From the NCBI RefSeq assembly GCF_014170305.1, contig NZ_LZZT01000028.1:62001-126000 (forward strand): DNA of 64,000 nt, read 5' to 3'. Shown one piece after another: positions 19,254 through 28,351 of this stretch. Source of the DNA: Achromobacter sp. UMC71. Its GTDB lineage: Bacteria; Pseudomonadota; Gammaproteobacteria; Burkholderiales; Burkholderiaceae_B. The translations under genes were made by a program, and so were the position numbers. The notes below the pieces were generated by a model. It was given only the letters and a program-made list of their open reading frames with translations. It searched no databases and was not told where the DNA came from. Each line of letters starts with the position of its first letter. Positions within the stretch are counted from its first letter, which is position 1.

Positions 19254-20144
19254 TTACAAATTGTCGCTATTCGGGCCGTCCTGGAATTCGGGAAAACGCC
19301 CATAGGGATCGAATAGCGACTTGATCCGCGCCTGCAGCGTAGAGGATGGCGACGACACACCCGTTTCAGGCGGCGCCGCGGCCGGCCTGGCCTCCAGCGT
19401 CACCCCCTGTACCCAGGCCAGCGTGCCGCCGTGCCCCAGCAGCAGCTGCGCCAGATTGACGGTGTCCGGCGCCTGTGGCGCCAGCGCATCCAGGCGATAG
19501 CGCCCATCCCAGGGCTGCCCCGGTTCATAACCGGTGGCGAAGGCGCCGCCCGACAGCTGGAACAAGGACGGGATCAGCCGCTGCACCGTGGCCGACTTCA
19601 GCGGCTGCACGTCGGCGGTGCCGAACGGCCCCAGCGTTTCCTCCACCCCATCGGCCAGCATCAGGTCCACGGCCACCACCCCCGAGGCCGCGCATTGCCC
19701 CGTCGGCCAAGGCGCCGGCGCCGCCAGCCATTGCGCCAGCGTCATGGCGCCCGGCAGCCCGTCGAACTGCGTCAAGCCTGCCTGCGCCAAGGCGGCCAGC
19801 GGCACGCCAGGCTGGGCCCGCCAGCGCGGCGTAGGCCCGTTCAGCCGCGCCAGGCCCGACAAGGCGCCGGGGTCCAGCCGCAGCATGGGGCCGTAGACGG
19901 GCGCGAACGGCCCTTGCGCATCATCCAGCGCCATCACCACCCCGTATTCCGCGCACAGCGTGCGCGCCTGCGTCACATCCGATTCGCGCGCGGGCGTCAG
20001 GACCGCGCGCGGTCCCTCGGCGCCGGCGTCGCCCAGGTCGCGCACGGCGCCGTGGCACGACAGCCCCAGGCGCTGCAAGAAGGTGGCCCAGGGTGTCTGG
20101 ACGGGTCGCCGGCCAAGGAGGAAAGCGCGCCGCGATGGCTGCAT
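19254..20144 (-). CDS. FAD-binding oxidoreductase-like protein, short and divergent (GlcE-like)
   Basis: The product is 296 aa. It has an N-terminal PSRRAFLLGRRP, reminiscent of a Tat motif but without a clear hydrophobic segment after it. Residues ~45-125 resemble an FAD-binding_4 domain (AVLTPARESDVTQA, LRLDPGALSGLARL), and the C-terminus ARIKSLFDPYGRFPEF matches the last helix of GlcE/D-lactate dehydrogenase proteins. The classical FAD pyrophosphate loop is weak, so FAD binding is uncertain. It is divergent from the aminotransferase with only 45 bases between starts. Confidence 0.65.
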   Translation of the reverse strand: MQPSRRAFLLGRRPVQTPWATFLQRLGLSCHGAVRDLGDAGAEGPRAVLTPARESDVTQARTLCAEYGVVMALDDAQGPFAPVYGPMLRLDPGALSGLARLNGPTPRWRAQPGVPLAALAQAGLTQFDGLPGAMTLAQWLAAPAPWPTGQCAASGVVAVDLMLADGVEETLGPFGTADVQPLKSATVQRLIPSLFQLSGGAFATGYEPGQPWDGRYRLDALAPQAPDTVNLAQLLLGHGGTLAWVQGVTLEARPAAAPPETGVSSPSSTLQARIKSLFDPYGRFPEFQDGPNSDNL

Positions 20145-20189
20145 GACTACAATTCCTTTTTTCCGCTACAAGTAGCCTTCGAGAATCCG

Positions 20190-21350
20190 ATGCCCCGCCT
20201 TGCCACCCGTACTCACGATTTCCTGACCTTCCAGGTCGTCGAATTGTTCAAGCAGGCGCAAGCGCTGCAGGCGGCGGGCAAGGACATCATCAGCCTGGGC
20301 ATCGGCGAACCGGACTTTACCGCGCCGCCTCAGGTCGTGGAAGCGCTGCAGCGCGCCGCGCAGGCCGGCCAGAGCGGCTACAGCGCGCCCGCCGGCCTGA
20401 TGCCGCTGCGCGAAGCCATCGCCCAGTTCTACCACGACCAGTTCGGCGCCACGATCAACCCCAAGCGCGTCATCGTCACCGCCGGCGCGTCCGGCGCCTT
20501 GACCCTGGCCTGCGCCGCCCTGGTCAACACGGGCGGCGAAGTCCTGATGCCGGACCCATCCTACCCCGCCAACAGCAACTTCGTGCTGGCCGCGGGCGGC
20601 CGCCCTCGCCTGATTCCCAGCTCCGCCGACAAGCGCTTCCAGTTGTCCGCCCAGGACGTCGCCGACCATTGGACCGACGCCACCCAGGGCGTACTGGTGG
20701 CCTCGCCCAGCAACCCCACCGGCACCTCGATCGACCACGGCGAACTGGCCCGGCTGCTGGCCCAGGTCCGCGCCCGTAACGGCTTTGCCATCGTCGACGA
20801 AATCTACCTGGGCCTGTCATACGAAGGCCAGCCGCGATCCGCCCTGACGCTGGACGACGACATCATCGTCATCAACAGCTTCTCGAAGTATTTCCACATG
20901 ACCGGCTGGCGCCTGGGCTGGATGATCGTCCCGGAAGACATGGTCGCCCCGGTGGAAAAGATCGCCGCCAGCCTGGCCATCTGCGCCCCCACCCTGGCCC
21001 AGCATGCCGCGCTGGCCTGCTTTTCGGCGGACGCGCTGCGCACCTTCGAGCACCGCCGTGAAGCCTTCAAGCAACGCCGCGACTACCTGCTGCCCGAATT
21101 TGAACGCCTGGGCCTGAAGGTGCCCGTCAAACCCGACGGCGCCTTCTACATCTATGCCGACATCAGCGACCTGGGCACCGACAGCGCCAGCTTTTCCCAG
21201 CGTCTGTTGCTGGAAGCCGGCGTCGCCGCCGTTCCCGGCCTGGACTTCGGCCCCGCTCACGGCCATCACACGATGCGTTTTTCATACGCGACCGGCCTGG
21301 ACCGCCTGGAAGAGGCCATCGCCCGCATGGGCAAGTTGCTGCGGGGCTGA
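20190..21350 (+). CDS. Pyridoxal-phosphate-dependent aminotransferase (fold type I, class I/II)
   Basis: The product is 386 aa from the ATG at 20190; longer in-frame readings run through the divergent gene. It has the substrate/PLP motifs GIGEPDF, YSAPAGLMPLREAI, ASPSNPTGT, VDEIYLGLSYEG and the PLP Lys in NSFSKYFHMTGWRLGW. The amino acid used is not determinable; it groups in style with aspartate/alanine-type class I aminotransferases. The short gap to the FAD-like gene implies overlapping divergent promoters. Confidence 0.9.
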   Translation: MPRLATRTHDFLTFQVVELFKQAQALQAAGKDIISLGIGEPDFTAPPQVVEALQRAAQAGQSGYSAPAGLMPLREAIAQFYHDQFGATINPKRVIVTAGASGALTLACAALVNTGGEVLMPDPSYPANSNFVLAAGGRPRLIPSSADKRFQLSAQDVADHWTDATQGVLVASPSNPTGTSIDHGELARLLAQVRARNGFAIVDEIYLGLSYEGQPRSALTLDDDIIVINSFSKYFHMTGWRLGWMIVPEDMVAPVEKIAASLAICAPTLAQHAALACFSADALRTFEHRREAFKQRRDYLLPEFERLGLKVPVKPDGAFYIYADISDLGTDSASFSQRLLLEAGVAAVPGLDFGPAHGHHTMRFSYATGLDRLEEAIARMGKLLRG

Positions 21351-21420
21351 CCGCCGCCGTTGCACCGCGCGCGGTTTGGCCAGGTCCGGCCAGGGGGCGG
21401 TCCGCGGGTCCGGCCGCTCC

Positions 21421-21450
21421 CTAGGGCCTGTTAACACTAGAAGGCCCTAG
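21421..21450. terminator. Hairpin between convergent aminotransferase and MFS genes
   Basis: CTAGGGCCT (21421-21429) and AGGCCCTAG (21442-21450) form a perfect 9-bp stem that overlaps the MFS stop codon. A 14-base motif (CCCTAGGGCCTGTT) starting at 21418 recurs at 35200-35213, also between convergent genes. It is probably a bidirectional transcription or decay barrier. Confidence 0.5.
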
Positions 21451-22919
21451 CCTGGCAACTGACGTGGCAGCCACCGCCACGCCGCGATCCCGACCAGCAG
21501 CGTCAGCAACCCGCCCACGCCCACGGCCCAATGCAGCCCCGACAGAAACGCCGCCTTGGCCAGCAGCACGGACTGCGCGCTGATGCCTGGATACTCCAGG
21601 GTTTCATTCAATGTGCCGGCCACACCCGGCCCGGATAGCCGGAAGACCAGCGCCGCCAACGCCCCCAGCAAAGTGATGCCCAGCGCATTGCCCAGTTCGT
21701 TGCTGGTTTCGGCGATCGATCCCGCGGCCCCCGCGCGTGCGGCAGGTACCGCCGATACCGCGATCTCGGCCACCAGGCTGAAGGACAGGCCGTAACCAAC
21801 CCCTGCCAGCACGGTGGAAGCCACGAAGGCAAGGGCGCCCGCCTCGGTCGTCGTGAACAACAGCAGGAATACCCCGGCGCTGATCAGCAGATGGGTCGCC
21901 ACCAACGCGGCCCGGCGGCCGAGGCGCTCGACGATGCGGCTCGTGCCCACGCAGGTAGCCGTCAGTACCGCCGCGCCGGGCAAGGTCAGCAAGGCCGCCG
22001 TGAACACCTCGTAGCCCAGCACCGATTGCAGGTAAATGCCTGACAGATAGCCCGCCGCAGACCAGACCACCAGCGACAGCAGCCCTGTCAGGATGGCGAG
22101 CGAAAAGACGCGGTCCTTGAACAACGCCAGGTCCAGCAACGGGTACGGCAGCCGCGTCTGCCTGCGCAGGAACAGCGCCAGCGCCAGAACGCCTGCGATG
22201 CCCGCCACAAACTGCCCCGCCGCGAAACCCGCCGCTGCCGCGCGCTTGATCGAGTAGGTGAACAGCAGGATGCCGGCAAAGGACAGCAACAGACTCGGCA
22301 CGTCGATCTGCCCGTAACGCGCGGCGCGCACTTCACGCAGCAGGAACGGCGCGGCCAGCAGGAACGCCAGCACCACAGGCACGTTGATCAGGAACACAGC
22401 GCCCCACTCGAAGCGCTGCAGCAACAGCCCGCCGATCAATGGCCCGATCGCGAACCCCGCCGCGAACGTCGCCGCAAAAATACCGATGGCCTGGGCCCGC
22501 TGGCGCGGCTCCGGGTACAGGGCGCTGACGATGGCCAGCCCCGACGGCAGCAACGTCGCCCCGCCCACCCCCATCAGGCCCCGGCACGCGATCAACTGCG
22601 CGGGCGTCGCCGCGTACGCCGCGCCCAGCGACCCCAGGCCGAATACCAGGGCCCCGCCCATCATCAGCCTCAGCCGGCCGTAGCGGTCGCCGATATTGCC
22701 GAAAGCGATCAGCAGCGACCCGACGACATAGCCGTAGACGTCGAGCATCCAGAGCGCCTGATCCGCCGTTGGTGACAGCATCGCCGTCACCCGCGGCATG
22801 GCCAGGTACAGCACGGATCCGTCCATCGCCACCAGCAGCACCAGCGCGAGAACGGTCAATAGCCCCAGCCATGCCTTGCGGCCGGTGGAGTGCGAAGAAG
22901 AAAGCGTATCGGTATTCAT
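21447..22919 (-). CDS. MFS transporter, DHA2 (14-segment drug/proton antiporter) family
   Basis: The product is 490 aa from the ATG at 22919; a GTG at 22943 would add eight residues. About 14 membrane segments are visible. LVAMDGSVLYLAMP in segment 1 is typical of QacA/SmvA-like exporters, and the motif after segment 2-3 (GNIGDRYGRLRLMMGG) matches the MFS A-loop. It should export cationic or amphipathic drugs from the inner membrane. It is divergent from a TetR gene with a strong operator in between, suggesting substrate-induced expression. Confidence 0.9.
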   Translation of the reverse strand: MNTDTLSSSHSTGRKAWLGLLTVLALVLLVAMDGSVLYLAMPRVTAMLSPTADQALWMLDVYGYVVGSLLIAFGNIGDRYGRLRLMMGGALVFGLGSLGAAYAATPAQLIACRGLMGVGGATLLPSGLAIVSALYPEPRQRAQAIGIFAATFAAGFAIGPLIGGLLLQRFEWGAVFLINVPVVLAFLLAAPFLLREVRAARYGQIDVPSLLLSFAGILLFTYSIKRAAAAGFAAGQFVAGIAGVLALALFLRRQTRLPYPLLDLALFKDRVFSLAILTGLLSLVVWSAAGYLSGIYLQSVLGYEVFTAALLTLPGAAVLTATCVGTSRIVERLGRRAALVATHLLISAGVFLLLFTTTEAGALAFVASTVLAGVGYGLSFSLVAEIAVSAVPAARAGAAGSIAETSNELGNALGITLLGALAALVFRLSGPGVAGTLNETLEYPGISAQSVLLAKAAFLSGLHWAVGVGGLLTLLVGIAAWRWLPRQLPG

Positions 22920-22970
22920 GGTCGTAGGCTCGCTATCAGCCACCCGGTTGCCTGCCAGGCGGCGGCTTTA

Positions 22971-23012
22971 TATACTAAAGGTACATACTAACCGTAACTT
23001 ACCTTTGGTATA
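22971..23012. promoter_or_regulatory. Operator-like inverted repeat between the DHA2 pump and tetR
   Basis: TATACTAAAGGTA (22971-22983) and TACCTTTGGTATA (23000-23012) are inverted repeats with one mismatch and a 16-base spacer. A further ATACTAA copy lies in the spacer. The right arm ends 5 bases before the tetR start codon, so bound repressor would block both genes. Confidence 0.8.
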
Positions 23013-23017
23013 TAGCG

Positions 23018-23635
23018 ATGTCAAGCCCGTCGAAATCCCCTGCCGCCCAACCCGGCCCGCCGCGCCGCCGCCTGACCCGCGACGAGCGCCTGCGCCAATT
23101 GCTGGACGTGTCATGGCAACTGATCCGCGCCGAAGGCACCGACGCGCTGACCCTGGGGCGCCTGGCCGAAGAAGCCGGCGTCACCAAACCCGTCGTCTAC
23201 GACCATTTCGGCACCCGCAACGGCCTGCTGGCCGTCCTGTACCAGGACTTCGACGTCCGCCAGACCGCCCTCATCGACGCCGCCATCGCCGCCAGCCAAC
23301 CCACCCTGGCCGACAAGGCCAGCGTCATCGCGTCCAGCTACGTCAACTGCGTCCTGACCCAGGGCCGCGAAATCCCCGGCGTCCTCGCCGCCCTGGACGG
23401 CGCCCCCGAGCTGGCCGCCATCAAGCACCAGTACCAGCAAGCCTTCATCGAAAAGTGCCAACGCATCCTGGCCCCCTACGCCGGCTCGCAAGGGGTGTCG
23501 CCCGCCAGCCTGTGGGCCATGCTGGGCGCAGCCGACGCCCTATCCCAGGCCGCCATCAAGGGGGATATCAGTGAATCCGAGGCACAGGAAGAACTACGCG
23601 AAACCATCCTGGCGATGGTCAAGCGCAGCAAGTGA
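23018..23635 (+). CDS. TetR/AcrR family transcriptional regulator
   Basis: The product is 205 aa. The N-terminal helix-turn-helix spans about residues 25-70 (LTLGRLAEEAGVTKPVVYDHFGTRNGLL), the TetR signature. The C-terminal ligand domain is not informative. No Shine-Dalgarno is seen before the ATG, which abuts the operator, so the mRNA may be leaderless or nearly so. It probably represses itself and the divergent DHA2 pump. Confidence 0.92.
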   Translation: MSSPSKSPAAQPGPPRRRLTRDERLRQLLDVSWQLIRAEGTDALTLGRLAEEAGVTKPVVYDHFGTRNGLLAVLYQDFDVRQTALIDAAIAASQPTLADKASVIASSYVNCVLTQGREIPGVLAALDGAPELAAIKHQYQQAFIEKCQRILAPYAGSQGVSPASLWAMLGAADALSQAAIKGDISESEAQEELRETILAMVKRSK

Positions 23636-23699
23636 CACCGCGATGATGCCGTCACCCGTCAGCGCATAGGTACAGGTACGCAAACGGACCCCCGCGAGC

Positions 23700-23786
23700 C
23701 AAAGAATCAAACAAGCGGGACAGCAGGAAAACGGGGAAAGCGGGAAGCGAGGAAACCAGGAAGCGGGAGAAGCAGGGGAAACAGGG
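23700..23786. repeat. Polypurine tract
   Basis: About 85 bases after tetR are almost purely G and A on the plus strand, built of irregular units such as GCGGGA and GGAAAC. It encodes no recognisable product. The strand asymmetry could favour triplex DNA or an unusual transcript end. Confidence 0.5.
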
Positions 23787-23803
23787 GCCCCCTACTACGC
23801 GAC

Positions 23804-24170
23804 GCGAGAAGCGCCCAGAGCGCCAACACAGTCACCAAAAAAACACCCCGCGGGCAATCGCGCAGCGCCCACCATCACGACGCAGCACAACGCCAAAGCC
23901 CCACAAGGCCGCCCGCGCGGCCGGCCTGGGGCGAGCGACGCAAACCTCTCACCCCGCCCCTCGGTCTAGCGGCGCCTCATGCCTCGAATTCGGTAGCTCG
24001 GCGCGGGTTGCGCCCATGCGGGGCGCGCCGTCGATGCGCCCGAGGGAATCTGAAGGGAAGGCCGTAGGCCTGGACGAAGATGACGAGGGGCAAGTCCGGA
24101 GCGAAGGCTCCGGACCGCAATCGTTGGCGCGCCCCGCATGGGCGCAACCCGCGCCGAGCGGCCTACGAAG
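23804..24170. repeat. Structured dispersed intergenic element, copy 2
   Basis: Colinear with copy 1 (8737-9096): CGCGCAGCGC (23859-23868), the GCCCGCG hairpin loop (23911-23917, again 42 bases later), GCAAACCTC (23940-23948), CGGTAG (23991), core 24031-24124 and CCTACGAAG (24162-24170). The core is enclosed by a perfect 34-bp inverted repeat (23996-24029 with 24126-24159) whose sequence is unrelated to the copy 1 stem. The small inner hairpin is AGGCC/GGCCT here instead of GAGCC/GGCTC, a compensatory change. It sits between convergent tetR and the transglycosylase gene, ending 5 bases before the latter's stop codon. Confidence 0.85.
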
Positions 24171-24175
24171 TCAAA

Positions 24176-24994
24176 TCAATCCCGAGCCAAAGCAATCCCG
24201 GAAGCCAACGCCAACCGCCGCCGCTCCGCCTGCACCTTGGCCCCATATCCATTGTCATCCGGCCCCGTGGACCCGACATAACAAGCCAACCCGCCATCCA
24301 CCGATCCGCGCCGGTTGATGCAATCGCGCAGGATCGTCGCCCCGACGGCGATATTGGCGCCCGGGTCCAGCGGATTCTTGCCCACGGCATCGAACTTGTC
24401 CTGATGCACGCTGGTCATTACCTGCATCAGCCCTTGCGCCCCCACGTGGCTTTCAGCCAGCGGGTTATAGCGGGACTCGATCGCGATCACCGCCAGCAGC
24501 AGCAGCGGATCCAGCTTCTTTTCGCGGCCGACCTTGTAGACGGTATTGAGCAACGGACCGGTCGCGTCATACGCGACCTTGTATTTGCGCGAAATGTAAT
24601 TGCGCAGCGCTTCCGCCTGCGGGCCGGTCGCCACCATGGCGGGCTTGGGGGGCGCGGCGGGCGCGGCGCGGGCAGGCCCCAGCATGCCGGTCGCATTGCT
24701 GGAAGGCGCGGTAGGTACGGCCATGGCAATCGCCGACGAGGTGTCGACGCCAAACTCGGACCCGGTGTCGGATTCGACATCGGTCTGCATGGATGAAGGC
24801 GCTAGGGCGGTCAACAAGGCTTTGTGCACTTGCAATGCCTGGTCGCGCAAACCGGGCAGGGCGAATCCCATGCTTACCGTCACAATCACCGCGATGCCCA
24901 GATAGACGGAGCAGATGCGCAGGGATTCGGCAAGATATTGGTGCACTCCTTGGGCCATGTTCCTGAACAGGCTGGCCACTGACGCATCGGGCAT
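24176..24994 (-). CDS. Membrane-anchored lytic transglycosylase (SLT domain)
   Basis: The product is 272 aa, preceded by a strong AGGAGG. A hydrophobic segment at residues ~30-48 ([19 protein letters not shown]) probably anchors it in the inner membrane. After an Ala/Pro-rich linker, residues ~135-265 hold the SLT domain with the catalytic Glu in AIESRYNP and the GAQGLMQV motif. It should cleave peptidoglycan glycan strands in the periplasm. It faces ubiD divergently (30 bases between this start and the first ubiD in-frame ATG). Confidence 0.88.
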   Translation of the reverse strand: MPDASVASLFRNMAQGVHQYLAESLRICSVYLGIAVIVTVSMGFALPGLRDQALQVHKALLTALAPSSMQTDVESDTGSEFGVDTSSAIAMAVPTAPSSNATGMLGPARAAPAAPPKPAMVATGPQAEALRNYISRKYKVAYDATGPLLNTVYKVGREKKLDPLLLLAVIAIESRYNPLAESHVGAQGLMQVMTSVHQDKFDAVGKNPLDPGANIAVGATILRDCINRRGSVDGGLACYVGSTGPDDNGYGAKVQAERRRLALASGIALARD

Positions 24995-25075
24995 AAAACC
25001 TCCTGCGTTAAAAAGAGGGAGTCAATGTTAACCTCTCTTTCTCCCCAAAATGTAACCAAATCGCCGGGATCTGTA

Positions 25076-26620
25076 GTGAAATACCGCGACCTTAGAGACT
25101 TCCTCGCTCAACTCGAACGCATGGGCGAGCTCAAACGCATCGCCGCGCCCGTCTCCACGCACCTGGAAATGACCGAAATTTCCGACCGCGTGCTGCGCGC
25201 CGAGGGCCCCGCCCTGCTGTTCGAAAACGCCATGCACGACGGCAAGCCGGCCGAGATGCCGGTGCTGGCCAACCTGTTCGGCACGCCCTCGCGCGTGGCC
25301 CGCGGCATGGGCGCCGACAACGTCAGCGCCTTGCGCGATATCGGCGAACTGCTGGCGTCCCTGCGCGAACCCGAAGCCCCCAAGGGCTTGCGCGACGCCC
25401 TGGCCAAGGTCTCGATGCTGAAATCGGCTTTGTGGGACATGAGCCCCAAGAACGTCAAGAGCCCCGCCTGCCAGGAAATCGTCTGGGAAGGCAAGGACGT
25501 GGACCTGACGCGCCTGCCCATCCAGACCTGCTGGCCCGGCGACGTGGCGCCGCTGCTGACCTGGGGCCTGGTGATCACGCGCGGCCCGAATGCCAAGCGC
25601 CAGAACCTGGGCATCTACCGCCAGCAATTGCTAGGGCCCAACAAGCTGATCATGCGCTGGCTGTCGCACCGCGGCGGCGCGCTCGATTTCCGCGACCACG
25701 CGCTGGCACACCCGGGCACGCCCTTCCCCATCGCCGTGGCGCTGGGCGCCGACCCGGCCACCACCCTGGGCGCGGTCACCCCGGTACCGGACAGCCTGTC
25801 CGAATACCAGTTCGCCGGGCTGCTGCGCGGCTCGCGCACGGAAGTCGCGCAGGCGCTGGGCAGCAACCTGTCGGTGCCGGCCTGGGCCGAAATCGTGCTG
25901 GAAGGCCACCTGCTGCCCTCGTCCGACCCCAGGGCCATCGCCCCCACCGTGCCCGACGGCGTCAACCCGCCGCCCGACACCGGCTACGAAATGGCGCTGG
26001 AAGGCCCCTACGGCGACCACACCGGCTACTACAACGAACAAGACTGGTTCCCGGTGTTCACGGTCGAGCGCATCACCATGCGCCGCAACCCGATCTACCA
26101 CTCGACCTACACCGGCAAGCCGCCCGACGAGCCTGCCGTGCTGGGCGTGGCGCTCAATGAAGTCTTCGTGCCGCTGCTGCGCCGCCAGTTGCCCGAGATC
26201 GTGGACTTCTACCTGCCGCCCGAAGGCTGCAGCTACCGCCTGGCCGTGGTGTCGATCCGCAAGCAGTATGCCGGACACGCCAAGCGCGTGATGTTCGGCC
26301 TGTGGAGCATCCTGCGCCAGTTCATGTACACCAAGTTCATCGTGGTGGTGGACGAAGACATCAACCCGCGCGACTGGAAAGAAGTGGTGTGGGCCATGAC
26401 CACCCGCATGGATCCGGTGCGCGACACGCTGCTGGTCGAGAACACGCCCATCGACTACCTGGATTTCGCTTCGCCCGTGTCCGGCCTGGGCGGCAAGATG
26501 GGCCTGGATGCCACCAACAAGTGGCCCGGCGAAACCCAGCGCGAATGGGGCACCCCCATCGCCATGGATGCCGACGTCAAGAAGCGCGTGGACGACATCT
26601 GGGGCCAACTGGGCCTGTAG
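25076..26620 (+). CDS. ubiD: UbiD family prenylated-FMN-dependent decarboxylase
   Basis: The product is 514 aa from the GTG at 25076, chosen because [21 protein letters not shown] is the conserved UbiD N-terminus; an in-frame ATG at 25025 would add 17 atypical residues. Conserved blocks include [25 protein letters not shown], the catalytic E-x-x-x-E region in [22 protein letters not shown] (split) and [11 protein letters not shown]. It decarboxylates 4-hydroxy-3-polyprenylbenzoate in ubiquinone synthesis with prFMN made by UbiX, which is not in the window. Confidence 0.93.
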   Translation: MKYRDLRDFLAQLERMGELKRIAAPVSTHLEMTEISDRVLRAEGPALLFENAMHDGKPAEMPVLANLFGTPSRVARGMGADNVSALRDIGELLASLREPEAPKGLRDALAKVSMLKSALWDMSPKNVKSPACQEIVWEGKDVDLTRLPIQTCWPGDVAPLLTWGLVITRGPNAKRQNLGIYRQQLLGPNKLIMRWLSHRGGALDFRDHALAHPGTPFPIAVALGADPATTLGAVTPVPDSLSEYQFAGLLRGSRTEVAQALGSNLSVPAWAEIVLEGHLLPSSDPRAIAPTVPDGVNPPPDTGYEMALEGPYGDHTGYYNEQDWFPVFTVERITMRRNPIYHSTYTGKPPDEPAVLGVALNEVFVPLLRRQLPEIVDFYLPPEGCSYRLAVVSIRKQYAGHAKRVMFGLWSILRQFMYTKFIVVVDEDINPRDWKEVVWAMTTRMDPVRDTLLVENTPIDYLDFASPVSGLGGKMGLDATNKWPGETQREWGTPIAMDADVKKRVDDIWGQLGL

Positions 26621-26638
26621 GCGCCGAGCTGGCGGGCC

Positions 26639-27871
26639 TCAGCCCGGCAACAAGGTGTCCATGCGGCGCGGCCGTTTCGCCTTGGGCCGGTCACTGCCCG
26701 GCGTGGCCGCCGGCGCCGCCGGCTGATACGGAATCACATCGTCGCGCCGCAATGCGGCGCAGCCGGCGCCGCGCGCCTGCCCCGGCAACGGGCTGGCGCG
26801 CTGACACACCAGCAGCACGCCGCCCAGCGCAAAACGCTGATAGGCGCGCACCGCCTGCCCGCCCCGCACCGGCATCAGCGCCAGGCCTGCCGCGCTGACC
26901 GCCGCGGCCGCTTCCGGCTTGACCATCAGGTAGTGCTGCGGCGCCGTGCGATACACGCCCATCGGCTTGAGGACCCATTGCACCAGGCTGCCATAGTTGC
27001 CCGCCAGCAGCGCCACCACCACGAACACCACCACGGTCCACGCCGTCATCTTGCCGCTCTTGCCGGCATTGGCCGGCGCGGACAACAGCGCCAGCACCGG
27101 CAGGAAACTCAACCCGAACGTCAGGCCCAGCACGATCAACAAGGCAAATCCTGACCCCATCTCGCCCGCCAACGGCTCCAGCAGCGCCACCAGGATCAGG
27201 AACGGCGCGAGGCTCATCACCATCATCGCTCCCGCCAGACCCAGCGTCGCGCCAAGCACCCGCCAGAAACCCGTGGCGTCATCGCGCCACTCCCGCGTCA
27301 AGCGCTTGCGCGTCCACACCGCGGCCAGCGCCAACACCGCCAGGGCAAGTGCACTGCCCGCCGCCATGCAGGCCGCCACGCCAGCCCCGGGGACCCAGCG
27401 CTCGGCGGTATCGGCCAGGTAGCGCACCCCCGCCAATGCCGCCAGCCAGCACCCCGTGGTCAACCACGCTAGCCGGGTCGAGATAGTGAAGCGCGCCCCG
27501 CGGGCCGCGCGAGCCACCATATCCGCGCGCATGCCGCTGAAAAACGTCAGCGCCGGCGAGACGATCAGCAACGTGGTCACCAGGCAGCCGAGCAGCCCGG
27601 CGGCCAGCAGCACACCCAACCCGCTCCAGGACACCACCGCCTCCAGGAACAGGCTTTCCCAGCCGGCGTCGTACAGATGCAGCCAGACGCCACCGGCCGG
27701 CAGCACCAGCCACAGCGGCAACAGTTTCCACATCACGTCCAACGCCTCACGGCACAGCCCCAGGCGGCTGGCCAGGGTCCTCCCGCTGCCGCCGCCGTCC
27801 GCGACGCAGGCCGGCGGGGGCGGCCGGCGCCAGGGACGAACGGGGGGCTGTATACGAGGAGCGCGGGACAT
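26639..27871 (-). CDS. Multi-spanning membrane protein of unknown function
   Basis: The product is 410 aa with about eight hydrophobic segments between residues ~50 and 310. The N-terminus is Pro/Arg-rich, and the ATG encoding MWKLLPLWLVLPAGG (residue 47) is a possible alternative start. The last ~90 residues are soluble, have a Cys pair (CQRASP, GCAALRR) and end basic (KAKRPRRMD). I do not recognise the family. It ends 18 bases from ubiD in convergent orientation. Confidence 0.6.
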   Translation of the reverse strand: MSRAPRIQPPVRPWRRPPPPACVADGGGSGRTLASRLGLCREALDVMWKLLPLWLVLPAGGVWLHLYDAGWESLFLEAVVSWSGLGVLLAAGLLGCLVTTLLIVSPALTFFSGMRADMVARAARGARFTISTRLAWLTTGCWLAALAGVRYLADTAERWVPGAGVAACMAAGSALALAVLALAAVWTRKRLTREWRDDATGFWRVLGATLGLAGAMMVMSLAPFLILVALLEPLAGEMGSGFALLIVLGLTFGLSFLPVLALLSAPANAGKSGKMTAWTVVVFVVVALLAGNYGSLVQWVLKPMGVYRTAPQHYLMVKPEAAAAVSAAGLALMPVRGGQAVRAYQRFALGGVLLVCQRASPLPGQARGAGCAALRRDDVIPYQPAAPAATPGSDRPKAKRPRRMDTLLPG

Positions 27872-27936
27872 GTCCTGACCTATTTGAGAATTGGACGCAT
27901 TTTATTTCAAATTCGGGGACGGAAAGATCCCATCGT

Positions 27937-27969
27937 CCAAAAAGAAACCCCGCCGGTCAGGGCGGGGTT
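27937..27969 (-). terminator. Rho-independent terminator after the yqjD-yqjE-type trio
   Basis: AACCCCGCC and GGCGGGGTT form a 9-bp stem, and on the minus strand it is followed by TTTCTTTTTGG. It lies directly downstream of the 27992-28348 gene. Confidence 0.8.
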
Positions 27970-27991
27970 CGAGGGTGCGGACGCAACGGGT

Positions 27992-28348
27992 TCAGCGGTT
28001 GTCGTCGTCCTGGCGTGAGTCCTGCCAGAGCTTGAACAATTGCCAGCCCACCAGCGCGCCGCCGGCCAGCTTGAGCAGCTTGGACTTCTTGCCGCCGCGC
28101 ATGAACAGGGCGGACACCGACGAGCTGATCAGCGGATACCGCCGCGCCAGGCCGATGGCCTGCATGGCCCAGCGCGATGCGCCGCCCGAAGACAGGCCCG
28201 GCAGCATGCTCTTGAACAGGGCCGCCGGCTCGAGCTTGCGCCCGGCCGACACGATGCCCTGGGCAAGGGATTCGCGTTCGATCGCGGCGCGTGCGCGCAG
28301 CAGTTCGATGCGCACGGCGCGGTCGACGTCGGGAGATCTTTTCGTCAT
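27992..28348 (-). CDS. YqjK-position small membrane-associated protein
   Basis: The product is 118 aa with a strong AGGAGG inside the end of the preceding gene. It is basic, with a short helical hydrophobic stretch (LLKLAGGALVGWQLFKLW) near the C-terminus and an acidic tail. Sequence alone does not identify it. It follows yqjE- and yqjD-like genes in the same order as enterobacterial yqjD-yqjE-yqjK, so it is taken as the positional counterpart. Confidence 0.65.
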   Translation of the reverse strand: MTKRSPDVDRAVRIELLRARAAIERESLAQGIVSAGRKLEPAALFKSMLPGLSSGGASRWAMQAIGLARRYPLISSSVSALFMRGGKKSKLLKLAGGALVGWQLFKLWQDSRQDDDNR

Positions 28349-28351
28349 GGT

